64,000 nucleotides of DNA from Caulobacter sp. (GTDB lineage Bacteria; Pseudomonadota; Alphaproteobacteria; Caulobacterales; Caulobacteraceae), in the NCBI RefSeq assembly GCF_017744445.1, contig NZ_JAGIBH010000008.1, forward strand, positions 151,881-215,880. The letters run 5' to 3'. The notes beneath the pieces were generated by a model that ran no database searches, was not told where the DNA came from, and saw only the letters and a list, made by a program, of their open reading frames with translations. The position numbers were made by a program, and so were the translations under genes. How positions within the stretch are numbered: position 1 is the first letter of the stretch; the number at the start of each line of letters is the position of its first letter. Shown here in pieces: positions 16,015-25,258 of the stretch.

Positions 16015-16075
16015 CGACGGGCGGATCGAAAGGTCCGTGGCCGGGACCAGGCTTCGCGGCCAGGCCCGCCCGTCG
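16015..16075. other. Possible structured RNA or cis-element
   Basis: A perfect 10-bp outer stem, CGACGGGCGG (16015-16024) with CCGCCCGTCG (16066-16075), encloses an inner 5-bp stem GGTCC/GGACC (16032-16048) and a short GGC-TTCGCG-GCC hairpin, giving a three-way-junction shape. The strand cannot be decided. GC-rich DNA forms such structures by chance more often than average, and I recognise no known RNA family here. Confidence 0.25.
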
Positions 16076-16269
16076 GAGGCTTCAAGGACGTCGGGGTGCG
16101 AACAGCATCACGGCGTCACGCTTCCGGAAAACGACCGCGCGGGGCGCTGCGCTTCGTCGAAACGGTATTTCTCTTCATGACTCCGGACGAGGTCCGGAGC
16201 GCCCCATCCCCTCCCCGCAACTCCGGCGCACCGCGTCGGAGCGTATCGCCCTGCCTGGAAGGAGACCCC

Positions 16270-16547
16270 ATGGCGCGACATCCCTGCCGCTTCCCGCCCG
16301 ATCCCGAATGGCCGCGCGCCCGCAAGGCCCAGCAACGCCGGACGATCTGGAAGAAGATGCGGAAGTTCCGAGCCTCGGCCGAGTTCGCGCGCCTGGCGGC
16401 CAAAGAAAAAGCCCCCGGCCTTGCGACCGGGGGCTCATCCAATGTTGTCATCCCGGGCGAAGACCCGGGACCGCCGGAAACGCAGGCGCTTGCCGAGGTC
16501 CCGGATCGGCGCGCTACGCGCTTGTCCGGGATGACAGTTTTAGCGGA

Positions 16548-16551
<4 letters not shown>
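16270..16551 (+). CDS. Possible small basic protein
   Basis: An ATG preceded by the near-perfect Shine-Dalgarno GAAGGAGA opens a 93-codon frame. The first 47 codons use the G/C-ending codons of a real gene and encode a strongly basic, Trp-containing stretch (PDPEWPRARKAQQRRTIWKK). The remaining half is encoded by the kdgK terminator and a palindromic repeat, so the original C-terminus may have been replaced by repeat DNA. I do not recognise a family. The stop overlaps the kdgK stop on the other strand. Confidence 0.4.
16401..16435 (-). terminator. Intrinsic terminator downstream of kdgK
   Basis: AGCCCCCGG (16410-16418) pairs with CCGGGGGCT (16427-16435). On the minus strand the stem is followed by TTTTTCTTTG. 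It is about 110 bp past the kdgK stop, with a palindromic repeat in between, and would end the eda-kdgK transcript. Confidence 0.8.
16446..16536. repeat. Palindromic repeat, TGTCATCCCGG family (copy 1)
   Basis: The element is bounded by TGTCATCCCGG (16446-16456) and its exact reverse complement CCGGGATGACA (16526-16536). Related sequences occur at 22687-22784 with the same ends and as a minimal hairpin at 29546-29568. All sit directly after gene 3' ends. Confidence 0.85.
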
Positions 16552-17654
<1,103 letters not shown>

Positions 17655-17660
17655 TGGTCT

Positions 17661-18335
17661 TTAGGCCTTCCCACGAACCTTTTTGATGAGGTCGACAGTT
17701 TCGCGGACCTTCTTGGTGATGCCCGCGTAATCCTTGGCGTCCAGCAGCTCTTGCGTAATCAGCTTGGAGCCCATGCCGGCGGCGACGATGCCCGCGCCGA
17801 ACCACTTCTTGACCGAGGCTTCGTCCGGATCGACGCCGCCCGTCGGCATGATGCGGGTCCAGGGCATCGGGCCCAGCACCGCCTTGACGAAATCGGGACC
17901 GCCGACCGACGAACCCGGGAACACCTTGACGATCTCGCAGCCCAGCTCTTCGGCGTACGAGATTTCCGAGGCCGAACCGCAGCCCGGCGAGTACGGGATC
18001 TTGCGACGGTTGCAGACCTTGGCGACGTCGGCGTTCAGGATCGGGCCGACGACGAACTTGGCGCCGTTGGCGATGTAGATGCCGGCGGTGGGAGCATCGA
18101 CGATCGAGCCCACGCCCATGATCACGCGCGGGTCGGCCTCGTGGAAGTAGCGGGTCACTTCGTAGAACACGTGGCTGGCGAAGTCGCCGCGGTTGGTGAA
18201 CTCGATGCAGGGCGCGCCGCCGTCGGCGCAGGCCTGGATCACGGCCTTACAGACCTCGACGTCCGGATGATAGAAAACCGGGATGACGCCCTGGTCCATC
18301 AGAGCGGTCAGCACCGCCATACGGTCTTTCACCAT
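17661..18335 (-). CDS. eda: KDPG aldolase (2-keto-3-deoxy-6-phosphogluconate aldolase)
   Basis: A 224-residue class I aldolase of the KDPG/KHG family that splits KDPG into pyruvate and glyceraldehyde-3-phosphate. Visible residues include the Glu motif APCIEFTNRG (about 40-49), the Schiff-base Lys in EIVKVFPGS and the phosphate-binding loop MPTGGVDPDEA. The ATG at 18335 is chosen because GAAGGAGAA lies 6 bp upstream; an open extension upstream is not expected to be translated. It is the first gene of a two-gene operon with kdgK. An unusually long leader with paired operators precedes it. Confidence 0.93.
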   Translation of the reverse strand: MVKDRMAVLTALMDQGVIPVFYHPDVEVCKAVIQACADGGAPCIEFTNRGDFASHVFYEVTRYFHEADPRVIMGVGSIVDAPTAGIYIANGAKFVVGPILNADVAKVCNRRKIPYSPGCGSASEISYAEELGCEIVKVFPGSSVGGPDFVKAVLGPMPWTRIMPTGGVDPDEASVKKWFGAGIVAAGMGSKLITQELLDAKDYAGITKKVRETVDLIKKVRGKA

Positions 18336-18609
18336 CGTATTCTCCTTCCCGAAGGATCGATCTTGCGCGGACCGCCACCAGGGCCGCCGCGCGCGCAATA
18401 TTTCGCCGGTAGTGGCTCAGGGGGTTCCCTTAGACCGCGTCGCGCGCGGGCGCCATACCAGGCTTGCCGCAGCGTCAAACTAAAGGGTCGTAAGGCGCGG
18501 TATTGTCGGACTATTTCAGCCCGTCCGCGTGCCGTCTCTGATCGTCGCTTCCTTCCCCGAACCTTCTTCCTTTCGGCTTTCGGGGCTCCGCTCCGAGGCG
18601 CAAAATTGA

Positions 18610-18633
18610 GGGCGTCGGATTTCGCCGACGCCC
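18610..18633 (-). terminator. Terminator-like hairpin in the eda leader
   Basis: GGGCGTCGG (18610-18618) and CCGACGCCC (18625-18633) form a perfect 9-bp stem with the 6-nt loop ATTTCG. On the minus strand the stem is followed by TCAATTTTG, a weak T tract. It may end the ppc transcript or act as an attenuator inside the eda leader; both fit the position. Confidence 0.5.
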
Positions 18634-18708
18634 CAAAAGTTTGCGCAGGAGCGAGCTCAAAGAGCCGCAAACGAGACGGACCAACCACGACGTCGGACCG
18701 AAACGTTA

Positions 18709-18724
18709 TGACACCGGTTACCAG
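18709..18724. promoter_or_regulatory. Hexuronate regulon operator upstream of eda-kdgK (site 1)
   Basis: ATGACACCGGTTACCA is a near-palindrome centred on CC|GG, a form typical of LacI-family operators. The same 15-mer TGACACCGGTTACCA is found at 26426-26440 and its reverse-complement form at 25210-25224, in each case next to hexuronate genes. Confidence 0.8.
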
Positions 18725-18741
18725 AAGTGGCCAGGCCACTT

Positions 18742-18757
18742 CGCCACCGGTGTCATG
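18742..18757. promoter_or_regulatory. Hexuronate regulon operator upstream of eda-kdgK (site 2, weaker)
   Basis: TCGCCACCGGTGTCAT retains the half-site CCGGTGTCAT of the regulon operator. Its centre is 33 bp from site 1, about three helical turns, which would place two repressor dimers on the same DNA face. Confidence 0.6.
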
Positions 18758-18863
18758 TGGAGATAACCAGAAACCGCCAGGGAGCGCAAGCGCCGTGAAG
18801 CTGGGAAATGAGAGCCAGCAAGACTTTGAAATTCATCGGGTTTGGATATCCCCCTCCCCCGCC

Positions 18864-18981
18864 TCCCCGGCGAAAGCCGGGGCCCAGATTCATCCGGAGG
18901 GGTTGGGGTTGATCCGAGATGCGCCCCGTCAGCGCGTGGCGCGCTTGCGGGTTCGATCTGGGCCCCGGCTTTCGCCGGGGA
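18864..18981. repeat. Palindromic repeat, CCCCGGCGAAAGCCGGGG family (copy 1)
   Basis: TCCCCGGCGAAAGCCGGGGC begins the left arm and the right arm ends with its reverse complement, GCCCCGGCTTTCGCCGGGGA (18962-18981). Both arms extend into CCAGAT / ATCTGG. It lies just after the ppc stop codon. Related copies are at 36305-36399 and 48627-48740. Confidence 0.85.
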
Positions 18982-19003
18982 AACGGAAGGAAGGTAAGCG
19001 AGA

Positions 19004-21733
19004 TCAGCCCGTGTTGCGCAGGCCGGCCGCGATGCCGGCCACGGTCAGCTGGATGGCCAGGCGCAGCTCTTCGTCCTGGTCCCCTGCCCGGCGGCGCGAC
19101 AGCAGTTCCAGCTGCAGGTGGTTCAGCGGGTCGACCGAGCGGCCGGCCAGGGCCACCGACTCGGCCAGGTCCGGCTGGTTGTCCAGCAGGGCCGAACCGC
19201 CCCGGATCTGCAGGGCCAGGTTCGTCGCCGCGTCGTGCTCGCGCTGGATGGTGGCGAAGATCCGCTCGGCGTCGGCCTTGTCGGGCGACAGGGCGACGTA
19301 GCGGGCGGCGATGCCCATGTGGCTCTGGGCCAGGGCCAGCTCCATGTTGGACAGGAGGGACGCGAAGAAATCGAAGTTTCCGGCAAGATCCCGCAGCTGC
19401 TCGACCGACAGGTTGGCCCGCTCGACGCCCGAGGCGAAGCCGTACCAGCCGGGCAGCATGAAGCGGGCCTGCGACCAGCTGAACACCCACGGGATGGCGC
19501 GCAGGTCCTCGATCTTGCGGCTGGCGGTGCGGCTGGCGGGACGGCTGCCGATGTTGAGGCCCACGATCTCGCTGATCGGGGTGACCGACCAGAAGAAGTC
19601 CTCGAACGCCGGGTCGTCATAGACCAGGGCGCGGAAGCCGTGGAACGACGCTTCCGCCAGGGCGGTCATGGCGGCCTCGACCTTGGGGTCGGGCTGCAGG
19701 ACCGGGCGGTCGCTGGAGATCAGCACAGCGGCGGCCAGGCCGTCCAGGTTGCGGCGGGCGGTGGGCTGGTCGCCGAAGCGGCGGGCGATCATCTCGCCCT
19801 GCTCGGTCATGCGGATGCGTCCTTGGACTGTGCCAGCCGGCTGGGCCAGCACGGCCTCGGCGGCGGGGCCCCCGCCCCGGCCGACGCTGCCGCCACGGCC
19901 GTGGAACAGCTGCAAACCGACGCCCATGCGGTCAGCCTCGAACGCCAGGGCCGAGGCGCCGCGCGCCACCCCACGACGGGACGCGACATAGCCGCCGTCC
20001 TTATTGCTGTCGGAGTAGCCGAGCATGATTTCCTGCACCGGCCGGTCGCCCAGGATGGTGCGAGCCAGCGGCAGCTCCAGCCACTGGCGCAGGACGGCCG
20101 GGCCGTTCTCCAGGTCGCCGATGGTCTCGAACAGCGGGGCCACCTTGACCGAGGCGCGCGGCGCCGCGCCGCCCCAGACCATGCCGACCTGCTTGAGCAG
20201 CACCAGCGGCTCGAGGATGTCCGACAGGGTCGCGGCCTTCGAGATGATGTACGCGCCGATGCAGCCGTGGCCGTAGTCGCGTACCGCCTGGGCGGCGGCC
20301 TCCATCGTGGCCAGCTCCTTGGTCGTCTCCTCGCCATAGGCGGTGAAGGGCGAGACCAGGGGGCGCTGGTGCGACAGCTCCTCGATCAGCAGCTTGCAGC
20401 GGGCGCCCTCGTCCAGCTTCAGGTACTGGACGCCGGAGCCGGCGCGCTGGAACAGCTCGTCGACGGTGCGCTCGTGGACGTCGGCGTTCTGGCGCAGGTC
20501 CAAGCTCATCAGGTGGAAGCCGCAGGCCTTGGCCATCTCGACCAGGGTGCGCAGGGCCGAGCCGACCAGGCGCTCGCCGCCGTTGCGCTCCAGGCTCTCG
20601 ATGATCACCGACAGGTCGGCGACAAAGGCGTCCGGATGGCCATAGGCCTCGACGTCGGTGGTGCCGTTGGCGAAGGCCACCGGTTGGCCGGTCAGGCGCT
20701 GCGACACGGCCGTCAGACGGTCGAAGATCAGCTCCAGGGCCAGGCGGTACGGCTCGTCCAAGCGGTGCACCGACGGGTCGCGGGTCTGAGCGGCCAGGGC
20801 CAGCAGCTCCTCGGACACCGGCGTATAGGCGGTCGAGACGGCCAGGTTGGACCACAGCTTGCGAACCTCGCCGGCGTACCAGTCGAGGATCACGCGGGAC
20901 TGACTGGCGAAGGCCAGCTTCAGGGTCTCACCATTGACGCCGGGGTGACCGTCGCGGTCGCCGCCCAGCCACGAGCCCATCTTCAGCAGCGGCGCCAGAT
21001 GGCCGTGCGAGCCGACCTTGGCGGTCCAGTCGCCATACAGGTCGATGATCGCCGGCAGGATCGAGGTGCGGACGATTGACAGAGCGTTGCGGATCTCGTC
21101 CTTCACCGTGATCCGCTCGGGACGGTACAGGCGGGTCCGCCACATCAGGGCGATCTCGCGGAACAGGCCCTCGCGGATCTCGGCTTCCAGATCCGGCGGC
21201 AGGTGGTGGCGGCGCAGGGCCATCAGGCGCGAGATCTCGGTCTCGCGATCGACCATGCTGCGGCGGCGCACTTCGGTCGGGTGAGCCGTCAGCACCGGCA
21301 CGACGTTCATCGCCGCGAAGATCTTGGCCAGGTCCTCGTCGGTCTTGCCGCGATCCTTCAGTACCCGGACGGCGTCGACCAGGGTGCGAGGACGCTCATC
21401 GCCCGGCTGGGCGTCGGCCTCGGCGTGGCGGCGGCGACCGGCGACATCCTCGCCGATATTGGCCAGCAGCGAGTGGCTGGCGAAGGCGCGAGCCAGGAAC
21501 ACGGCCTGCTCGGTCGACAGGTCGGCGAACAGATGGTCCAGCACCGGCGCGTCGCCCGTGGCCTCGTCCTCACGCGACGCCGCCTTGCGCGCCTTGGCCA
21601 CCAGGGCGGCGGCCTCCTCGCCTTCCAGATAGGTGATCGCCTCGATGAGCAGGTCGCTCAGCAGATTGGCGTTCTGGCGGACGTGGCGGCTGGTCGGACG
21701 GTCGACGTCGATCGACAGGGCCGGGTTGCGCAT
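19004..21733 (-). CDS. ppc: Phosphoenolpyruvate carboxylase
   Basis: A 909-residue PEPC, the expected family length, that carboxylates PEP to oxaloacetate. The two active-site signatures are present: [14 protein letters not shown] (about 146-159) with the catalytic His, and [20 protein letters not shown] with the Lys of the second motif. The glycine-rich loop reads [20 protein letters not shown] and the C-terminus ends LRNTG. The ATG at 21733 fits the family N-terminus, while an open upstream extension does not. It lies between kduD and eda on the same strand. It could share the hexuronate transcript, although a strong hairpin separates it from kduD. Confidence 0.96.
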   Translation of the reverse strand: MRNPALSIDVDRPTSRHVRQNANLLSDLLIEAITYLEGEEAAALVAKARKAASREDEATGDAPVLDHLFADLSTEQAVFLARAFASHSLLANIGEDVAGRRRHAEADAQPGDERPRTLVDAVRVLKDRGKTDEDLAKIFAAMNVVPVLTAHPTEVRRRSMVDRETEISRLMALRRHHLPPDLEAEIREGLFREIALMWRTRLYRPERITVKDEIRNALSIVRTSILPAIIDLYGDWTAKVGSHGHLAPLLKMGSWLGGDRDGHPGVNGETLKLAFASQSRVILDWYAGEVRKLWSNLAVSTAYTPVSEELLALAAQTRDPSVHRLDEPYRLALELIFDRLTAVSQRLTGQPVAFANGTTDVEAYGHPDAFVADLSVIIESLERNGGERLVGSALRTLVEMAKACGFHLMSLDLRQNADVHERTVDELFQRAGSGVQYLKLDEGARCKLLIEELSHQRPLVSPFTAYGEETTKELATMEAAAQAVRDYGHGCIGAYIISKAATLSDILEPLVLLKQVGMVWGGAAPRASVKVAPLFETIGDLENGPAVLRQWLELPLARTILGDRPVQEIMLGYSDSNKDGGYVASRRGVARGASALAFEADRMGVGLQLFHGRGGSVGRGGGPAAEAVLAQPAGTVQGRIRMTEQGEMIARRFGDQPTARRNLDGLAAAVLISSDRPVLQPDPKVEAAMTALAEASFHGFRALVYDDPAFEDFFWSVTPISEIVGLNIGSRPASRTASRKIEDLRAIPWVFSWSQARFMLPGWYGFASGVERANLSVEQLRDLAGNFDFFASLLSNMELALAQSHMGIAARYVALSPDKADAERIFATIQREHDAATNLALQIRGGSALLDNQPDLAESVALAGRSVDPLNHLQLELLSRRRAGDQDEELRLAIQLTVAGIAAGLRNTG

Positions 21734-21795
21734 GGGCGGACTCCAGGGACCGCCAAGGCGGCGAACCCCTACTGGAATGGATCTAGAAACGCGTC

Positions 21796-21826
21796 GGGCG
21801 CCGCAGCTGCTAACGCTGCGGCGCCC
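21796..21826 (-). terminator. Strong hairpin after kduD
   Basis: GGGCGCCGCAG (21796-21806) and CTGCGGCGCCC (21816-21826) form a perfect 11-bp stem with a 9-nt loop. The minus-strand 3' flank (GACGCGTTTCTAG) has only a poor T tract, so it may be a processing or partial termination site between kduD and ppc rather than a full terminator. Confidence 0.5.
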
Positions 21827-21907
21827 TCTAGCGCGGTTCATGGGACGGGAAAACCCACCCGGCACGATGGTTGCGCTACCATCGCGCTTTTGAACGAATT
21901 TGTTTCG

Positions 21908-22663
21908 CTAGCGCGCCAGCCAGCCGCCATCCACGGGCAAAGTAATGCCTTGGACGTAGTCGGCGGCCGACGAGGCCAGGAACACGGCGGCGCCGCCGAT
22001 GTCCTCCGGACGCCCCCAACGGCCAGCCGGGATGCGGGCCAGGATCGCGGCATTGCGGTCCTGGTCAGCGCGCAGGGCCTCGGTGTTATTGGTGTCGAAA
22101 TAGCCGGGGGCGATGGCGTTGACGTTGATGCCCTTGGTCGCCCATTCGTTGGCCAGAATCTTGGTCAGGCCGGCTAGGCCCGACTTGGCGGCCGTATAGG
22201 ACGGGACGCGGATGCCGCCCTGGAACGACAGCAGGCTGGCGATGTTGATCACCTTGCCGCCGCCCTGCTTCAGCGCCTGCTTGGCGAAGGCCTGGGTCAG
22301 GAAGAAGACGACCTTCAGGTTGGTGTCCATCACCGCGTCCCAGTCGGCTTCCGAGAACTCGATCGAGTCGGCGCGACGGATGATGCCGGCGTTGTTGACC
22401 AGGATGTCGACCTTGCCGAACGCGGCGACGGTCTCGTCGACCACGCGCTGGACGGGTTCGACCGAGCCGAAGTCGACCTTGATCGACAGGAACTTGCGGC
22501 CCAGGGCCTCGACGGCCTTCTGGGTTTCGGTCGGCTCGCTGCGGCCCGCGGCGGCGATATCCGCGCCGGCGGCGGCCAGGGCGATGGCGATCCCCTGCCC
22601 GATCCCGGTGTTGGCGCCGGTGACGAGCGCGACCTTGCCTTCGAGGCTGAACGGATTGGCCAT
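21908..22663 (-). CDS. kduD: 2-keto-3-deoxygluconate dehydrogenase (SDR), KduD
   Basis: A 251-residue classical short-chain dehydrogenase. The cofactor motif is ALVTGANTGIGQGIA (about 12-26), followed by NNAG, the catalytic Ser in NIASLLSFQGG and the YxxxK motif YTAAKSG. KduD interconverts 2,5-diketo-3-deoxygluconate and 2-keto-3-deoxygluconate in breakdown of unsaturated uronates. The assignment to KduD rather than another SDR rests on its close similarity in pattern and on the KduI gene just upstream. A palindromic repeat occupies the 150-bp gap between them. Confidence 0.9.
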   Translation of the reverse strand: MANPFSLEGKVALVTGANTGIGQGIAIALAAAGADIAAAGRSEPTETQKAVEALGRKFLSIKVDFGSVEPVQRVVDETVAAFGKVDILVNNAGIIRRADSIEFSEADWDAVMDTNLKVVFFLTQAFAKQALKQGGGKVINIASLLSFQGGIRVPSYTAAKSGLAGLTKILANEWATKGINVNAIAPGYFDTNNTEALRADQDRNAAILARIPAGRWGRPEDIGGAAVFLASSAADYVQGITLPVDGGWLAR

Positions 22664-22686
22664 GACGAGTTCCTGTTTTCAGATCT

Positions 22687-22784
22687 TGTCATCCCGGACG
22701 GCCTGAAAGGCCGATCCGGAACCGCCGCAAGCGCATTCGCCTGTTGCGGTCCCGGCTCTGCGCTCCGCTTCGGCCGGGATGACA
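22687..22784. repeat. Palindromic repeat, TGTCATCCCGG family (copy 2)
   Basis: The ends are TGTCATCCCGG (22687-22697) and CCGGGATGACA (22774-22784), identical to the copy at 16446-16536. The interior shares AAAGGCCGATCCGGAACCGC-type sequence with that copy in part. It lies between kduI and kduD, inside what looks like one operon, so it would be transcribed. Confidence 0.85.
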
Positions 22785-22813
22785 ACCGAAGCAAAGCGGA
22801 CAGGGCTTGCGTC

Positions 22814-23656
22814 CTACTTCAGCTGGCAGATGTCCAGCACGTTCATGTCGGTGTAGTCGAGGTTCTCGCCGCCCATCGCCCAGATAAAGGTGTAGTTGGC
22901 GGTGCCCGAACCCATGTGGATCGACCACGGCGGGCTCATGACGGCCTCTTCGTTGGCGATCACGATGTGACGCATCTCGTCCGGCTCGCCCATGTAGTGG
23001 AACACGCGGTCGTTCTCGCCCAGGCCGAAGTAGAAATAGGCCTCCGAACGACGGTCGTGCAGGTGGGGCGGCATGGTGTTCCAGACGCTGCCCGGCTTCA
23101 GCACGGTCATGCCCAGCAGCAGCTGAGCCGACTTGCAGGTGGTCGGGACGATGTACTGGTAGATCGTGCGCTCGTTGCTGGTTTCCAGCGCGCCGCGCTC
23201 CAGGGCGACGGCGTCGGCGAAGGCCAGCTTCTTGGTTTCGAACGACGCGTGGGCCGGCAGGCTGACCAGGTAGAAGCGCGCGGCTTCGCCGTTCAGGCCT
23301 TCGAAGGTCACGTCCTTGGCGCCCATGGTGACGTACAGGCCGTCACGCGGAACGATCTCGTAGGCGACGCCATCGACGGTGATCTTGCCGGTGGTCTCGC
23401 CGACATTGATCACGCCCAGCTCGCGGCGCTCCAGGAACGGGTGGCCGGCGGCCGAGGCGGGCTCGGTCTGGTCGGGCAGCTTGATGGCCGAGGTGGCGAC
23501 CACGCCGCCGACGACGAAGCGTTCGGCGTGGTTGTAGGTCAGGACGATCTGGCCGTCTTGGAACAGGCCCTGCATCAGGTAGCGGTCGCGCAGGTCGTCG
23601 TTGCTGACCGCGAACATCATGTCCGGATGGGTGGCGTGGTAGGTCTTGGCGAACAT
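22814..23656 (-). CDS. kduI: 5-keto-4-deoxyuronate isomerase
   Basis: A 280-residue cupin-fold isomerase that converts 5-keto-4-deoxyuronate to 2,5-diketo-3-deoxygluconate. The metal-binding region is visible in [20 protein letters not shown] (about 191-210), with paired His, Glu and later [24 protein letters not shown]. Length and the ending [11 protein letters not shown] match the family closely. It is 24 bp downstream of uxaC, so they are co-transcribed. Confidence 0.95.
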   Translation of the reverse strand: MFAKTYHATHPDMMFAVSNDDLRDRYLMQGLFQDGQIVLTYNHAERFVVGGVVATSAIKLPDQTEPASAAGHPFLERRELGVINVGETTGKITVDGVAYEIVPRDGLYVTMGAKDVTFEGLNGEAARFYLVSLPAHASFETKKLAFADAVALERGALETSNERTIYQYIVPTTCKSAQLLLGMTVLKPGSVWNTMPPHLHDRRSEAYFYFGLGENDRVFHYMGEPDEMRHIVIANEEAVMSPPWSIHMGSGTANYTFIWAMGGENLDYTDMNVLDICQLK

Positions 23657-23680
23657 CGGGAAGTCTCCGGAAGGGTGTTC

Positions 23681-25147
23681 TTATTCAGCGGCGGCGCGCA
23701 GCGCGGTCGTGGGACGAGCCCAGTCGGGACGCTGGTCGAGCTTGTAGGCCTTCTTAGGCAGGTTGTACGTCAGATCGACGATCAGCTCCTCGGCTTCGAC
23801 GAGGTCCATGCGGTGCTCGGCGACCATGCGGCCCAGGAAGGCCGAGTCGACGCGGCGGGCCACGTCGTGGCGAGCCGGGATCGACAGGAAGGCGCGGGTG
23901 TCGTCGTTGAAGCCGACGGTGTTGTAGAAGCCGGCGGTTTCCGTGACCTGCTCGCGGAAGCGCATCATGCCTTCCGGGCTGTCGTGGAACCACCAGGACG
24001 GACCCAGCTTCAGCACCGGATAGTGGCCGGCCAGCGGGGCCAGTTCGCGGCTGTAGACGGTCTCGTCCAGGGTGAACAGGATCACCGACAGGCGCGGATC
24101 ATTGCCCAGGCGGGTCAGCAGCGGCTTCAGCGCCGAGACGTACTCGGTGCGCATCGGGATGTCGGCGCCCTTGTCGCGACCGTGGGTCTCGAGCAGGCCG
24201 ACATTGTGGTTGCGGTGCGAGCCGGGGTGGATCTGCATGACCAGGCCGTCGTCCAGGCTCATCTTGGCCATTTCGGTCAGCATCTGGGCGCGGAACAGCT
24301 CGGCTTTCTCGGGCGTGATGTCGCCCTTCACCAGGCTCTGGAACAGGGCCTCGGCCTCGACGTCCGACAGGTCGGCGGTGGCGGCGGTCGGGTGGCCGTG
24401 GTCCGACGACGTCGCGCCGGCCTCGATGAAGGCCTGGCGGCGCAGGCGGTGGGCTTCGAGGTATTGCTTCCAGCTGTAGACGTCCTTGCCGGACACCTCG
24501 GCGAAGCGCTCGAACGAACGCGGCGAGCGCTCGTCCTCGAAGTCGATGACCGCGTCGGGACGGTAAGCGGTGATGACATGGCCGCCCCAGCCGCTCTCAC
24601 GGATGGCCTGGTGGTGCTTGAGCACCTCATGCGGGCCTTCGGTCGTGGCCAGGGTCTCGATGTTGAAGCGGTCGAAAAGGGCGCGCGGACGGAAGGCGTC
24701 CGAAGCCAGCGCCTCGTTGATGCGGTCGAAATAGTCGTCGGCGTTCGAGGCTTCCAGGAATTCGGTGAAGCCGAACACCTTGCTGAACACGTGGTTCAGC
24801 CAGATCCACGACGGCGTGCCGCGGAAGAGGTGGAAGTTGCTGGCGAACAGCTTCCAGGCCGCGCGCGGATCGGTGTCCGGCACGCCGGCCTTCGACCGCA
24901 CCTTCAGGGCGTCCAGGCTGATGCCCTGGCTGTAGAGCATGCGGTACAGATAGTGGTCCGGCGCCAGCAGCAGGTCGGTGGCGTCCTGGAACGGCTCGTT
25001 GGTCGCGAACCAGCTCGGATCGGTGTGACCGTGCGGGCTGATGATCGGCAGGTCCTTGACCAGGCCGTACAGGCCCCGCGCGTACGAACGCGTGGTCGCA
25101 TCCGACGGGAAAAGCCGATCTTCGTGGAAATTCAGAGGCCTGGGCAT
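23681..25147 (-). CDS. uxaC: Glucuronate/galacturonate isomerase
   Basis: A 488-residue uronate isomerase of the amidohydrolase-like superfamily, converting D-glucuronate to fructuronate and galacturonate to tagaturonate. The metal-site His pair is seen in LPIISPHGHTDPSWF (about 32-46), with QIHPGSHRNHN and FTLDET further on. The ATG at 25147 (MPRPLNFHEDRLFPSD) is the family start; an upstream extension would run through the operator at 25210. It is the first gene of uxaC-kduI-kduD. Confidence 0.96.
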   Translation of the reverse strand: MPRPLNFHEDRLFPSDATTRSYARGLYGLVKDLPIISPHGHTDPSWFATNEPFQDATDLLLAPDHYLYRMLYSQGISLDALKVRSKAGVPDTDPRAAWKLFASNFHLFRGTPSWIWLNHVFSKVFGFTEFLEASNADDYFDRINEALASDAFRPRALFDRFNIETLATTEGPHEVLKHHQAIRESGWGGHVITAYRPDAVIDFEDERSPRSFERFAEVSGKDVYSWKQYLEAHRLRRQAFIEAGATSSDHGHPTAATADLSDVEAEALFQSLVKGDITPEKAELFRAQMLTEMAKMSLDDGLVMQIHPGSHRNHNVGLLETHGRDKGADIPMRTEYVSALKPLLTRLGNDPRLSVILFTLDETVYSRELAPLAGHYPVLKLGPSWWFHDSPEGMMRFREQVTETAGFYNTVGFNDDTRAFLSIPARHDVARRVDSAFLGRMVAEHRMDLVEAEELIVDLTYNLPKKAYKLDQRPDWARPTTALRAAAE

Positions 25148-25209
25148 GGCGATGCGTCTGCTCCCTTTATGACCGGCGGCTTCACGGACGGCCGCTGCTG
25201 CGGCCCGCT

Positions 25210-25225
25210 TGGTAACCGGTGTCAT
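25210..25225. promoter_or_regulatory. Hexuronate regulon operator upstream of uxaC
   Basis: TGGTAACCGGTGTCAT is the reverse complement of the site ATGACACCGGTTACCA found upstream of eda. It lies 63 bp upstream of the uxaC start and after the stop of the regulator gene, so uxaC-kduI-kduD probably has its own regulated promoter. Confidence 0.8.
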
Positions 25226-25258
25226 GATCCGATGCAACCCGAAGGGGCCGCGAATGCT

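Larger units (their letters stand above)
15583..16269. other. Gene-poor stretch with repeats and hairpins
   Basis: I see no convincing protein gene over these 690 bp. Long frames run through it on both strands, but they lack start context and family resemblance. It holds a long palindromic repeat (15607-15788), a segment able to fold into a branched RNA (16015-16075) and a perfect 8-bp hairpin CTCCGGAC-gag-GTCCGGAG (16181-16199). A strong ribosome-binding site at its right end leads into the small gene at 16270. Confidence 0.6.
18336..19003. other. Long regulatory leader region between ppc and eda
   Basis: I see no protein gene in these 668 bp. Reading along the eda transcript direction, the region holds a palindromic repeat (18864-18981), two operator-like sites (18709-18757), then a perfect 9-bp hairpin (18610-18633), and about 275 bp of further leader up to the eda start. 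If transcription begins near the operators, the untranslated leader is 350-400 nt long. Confidence 0.6.
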
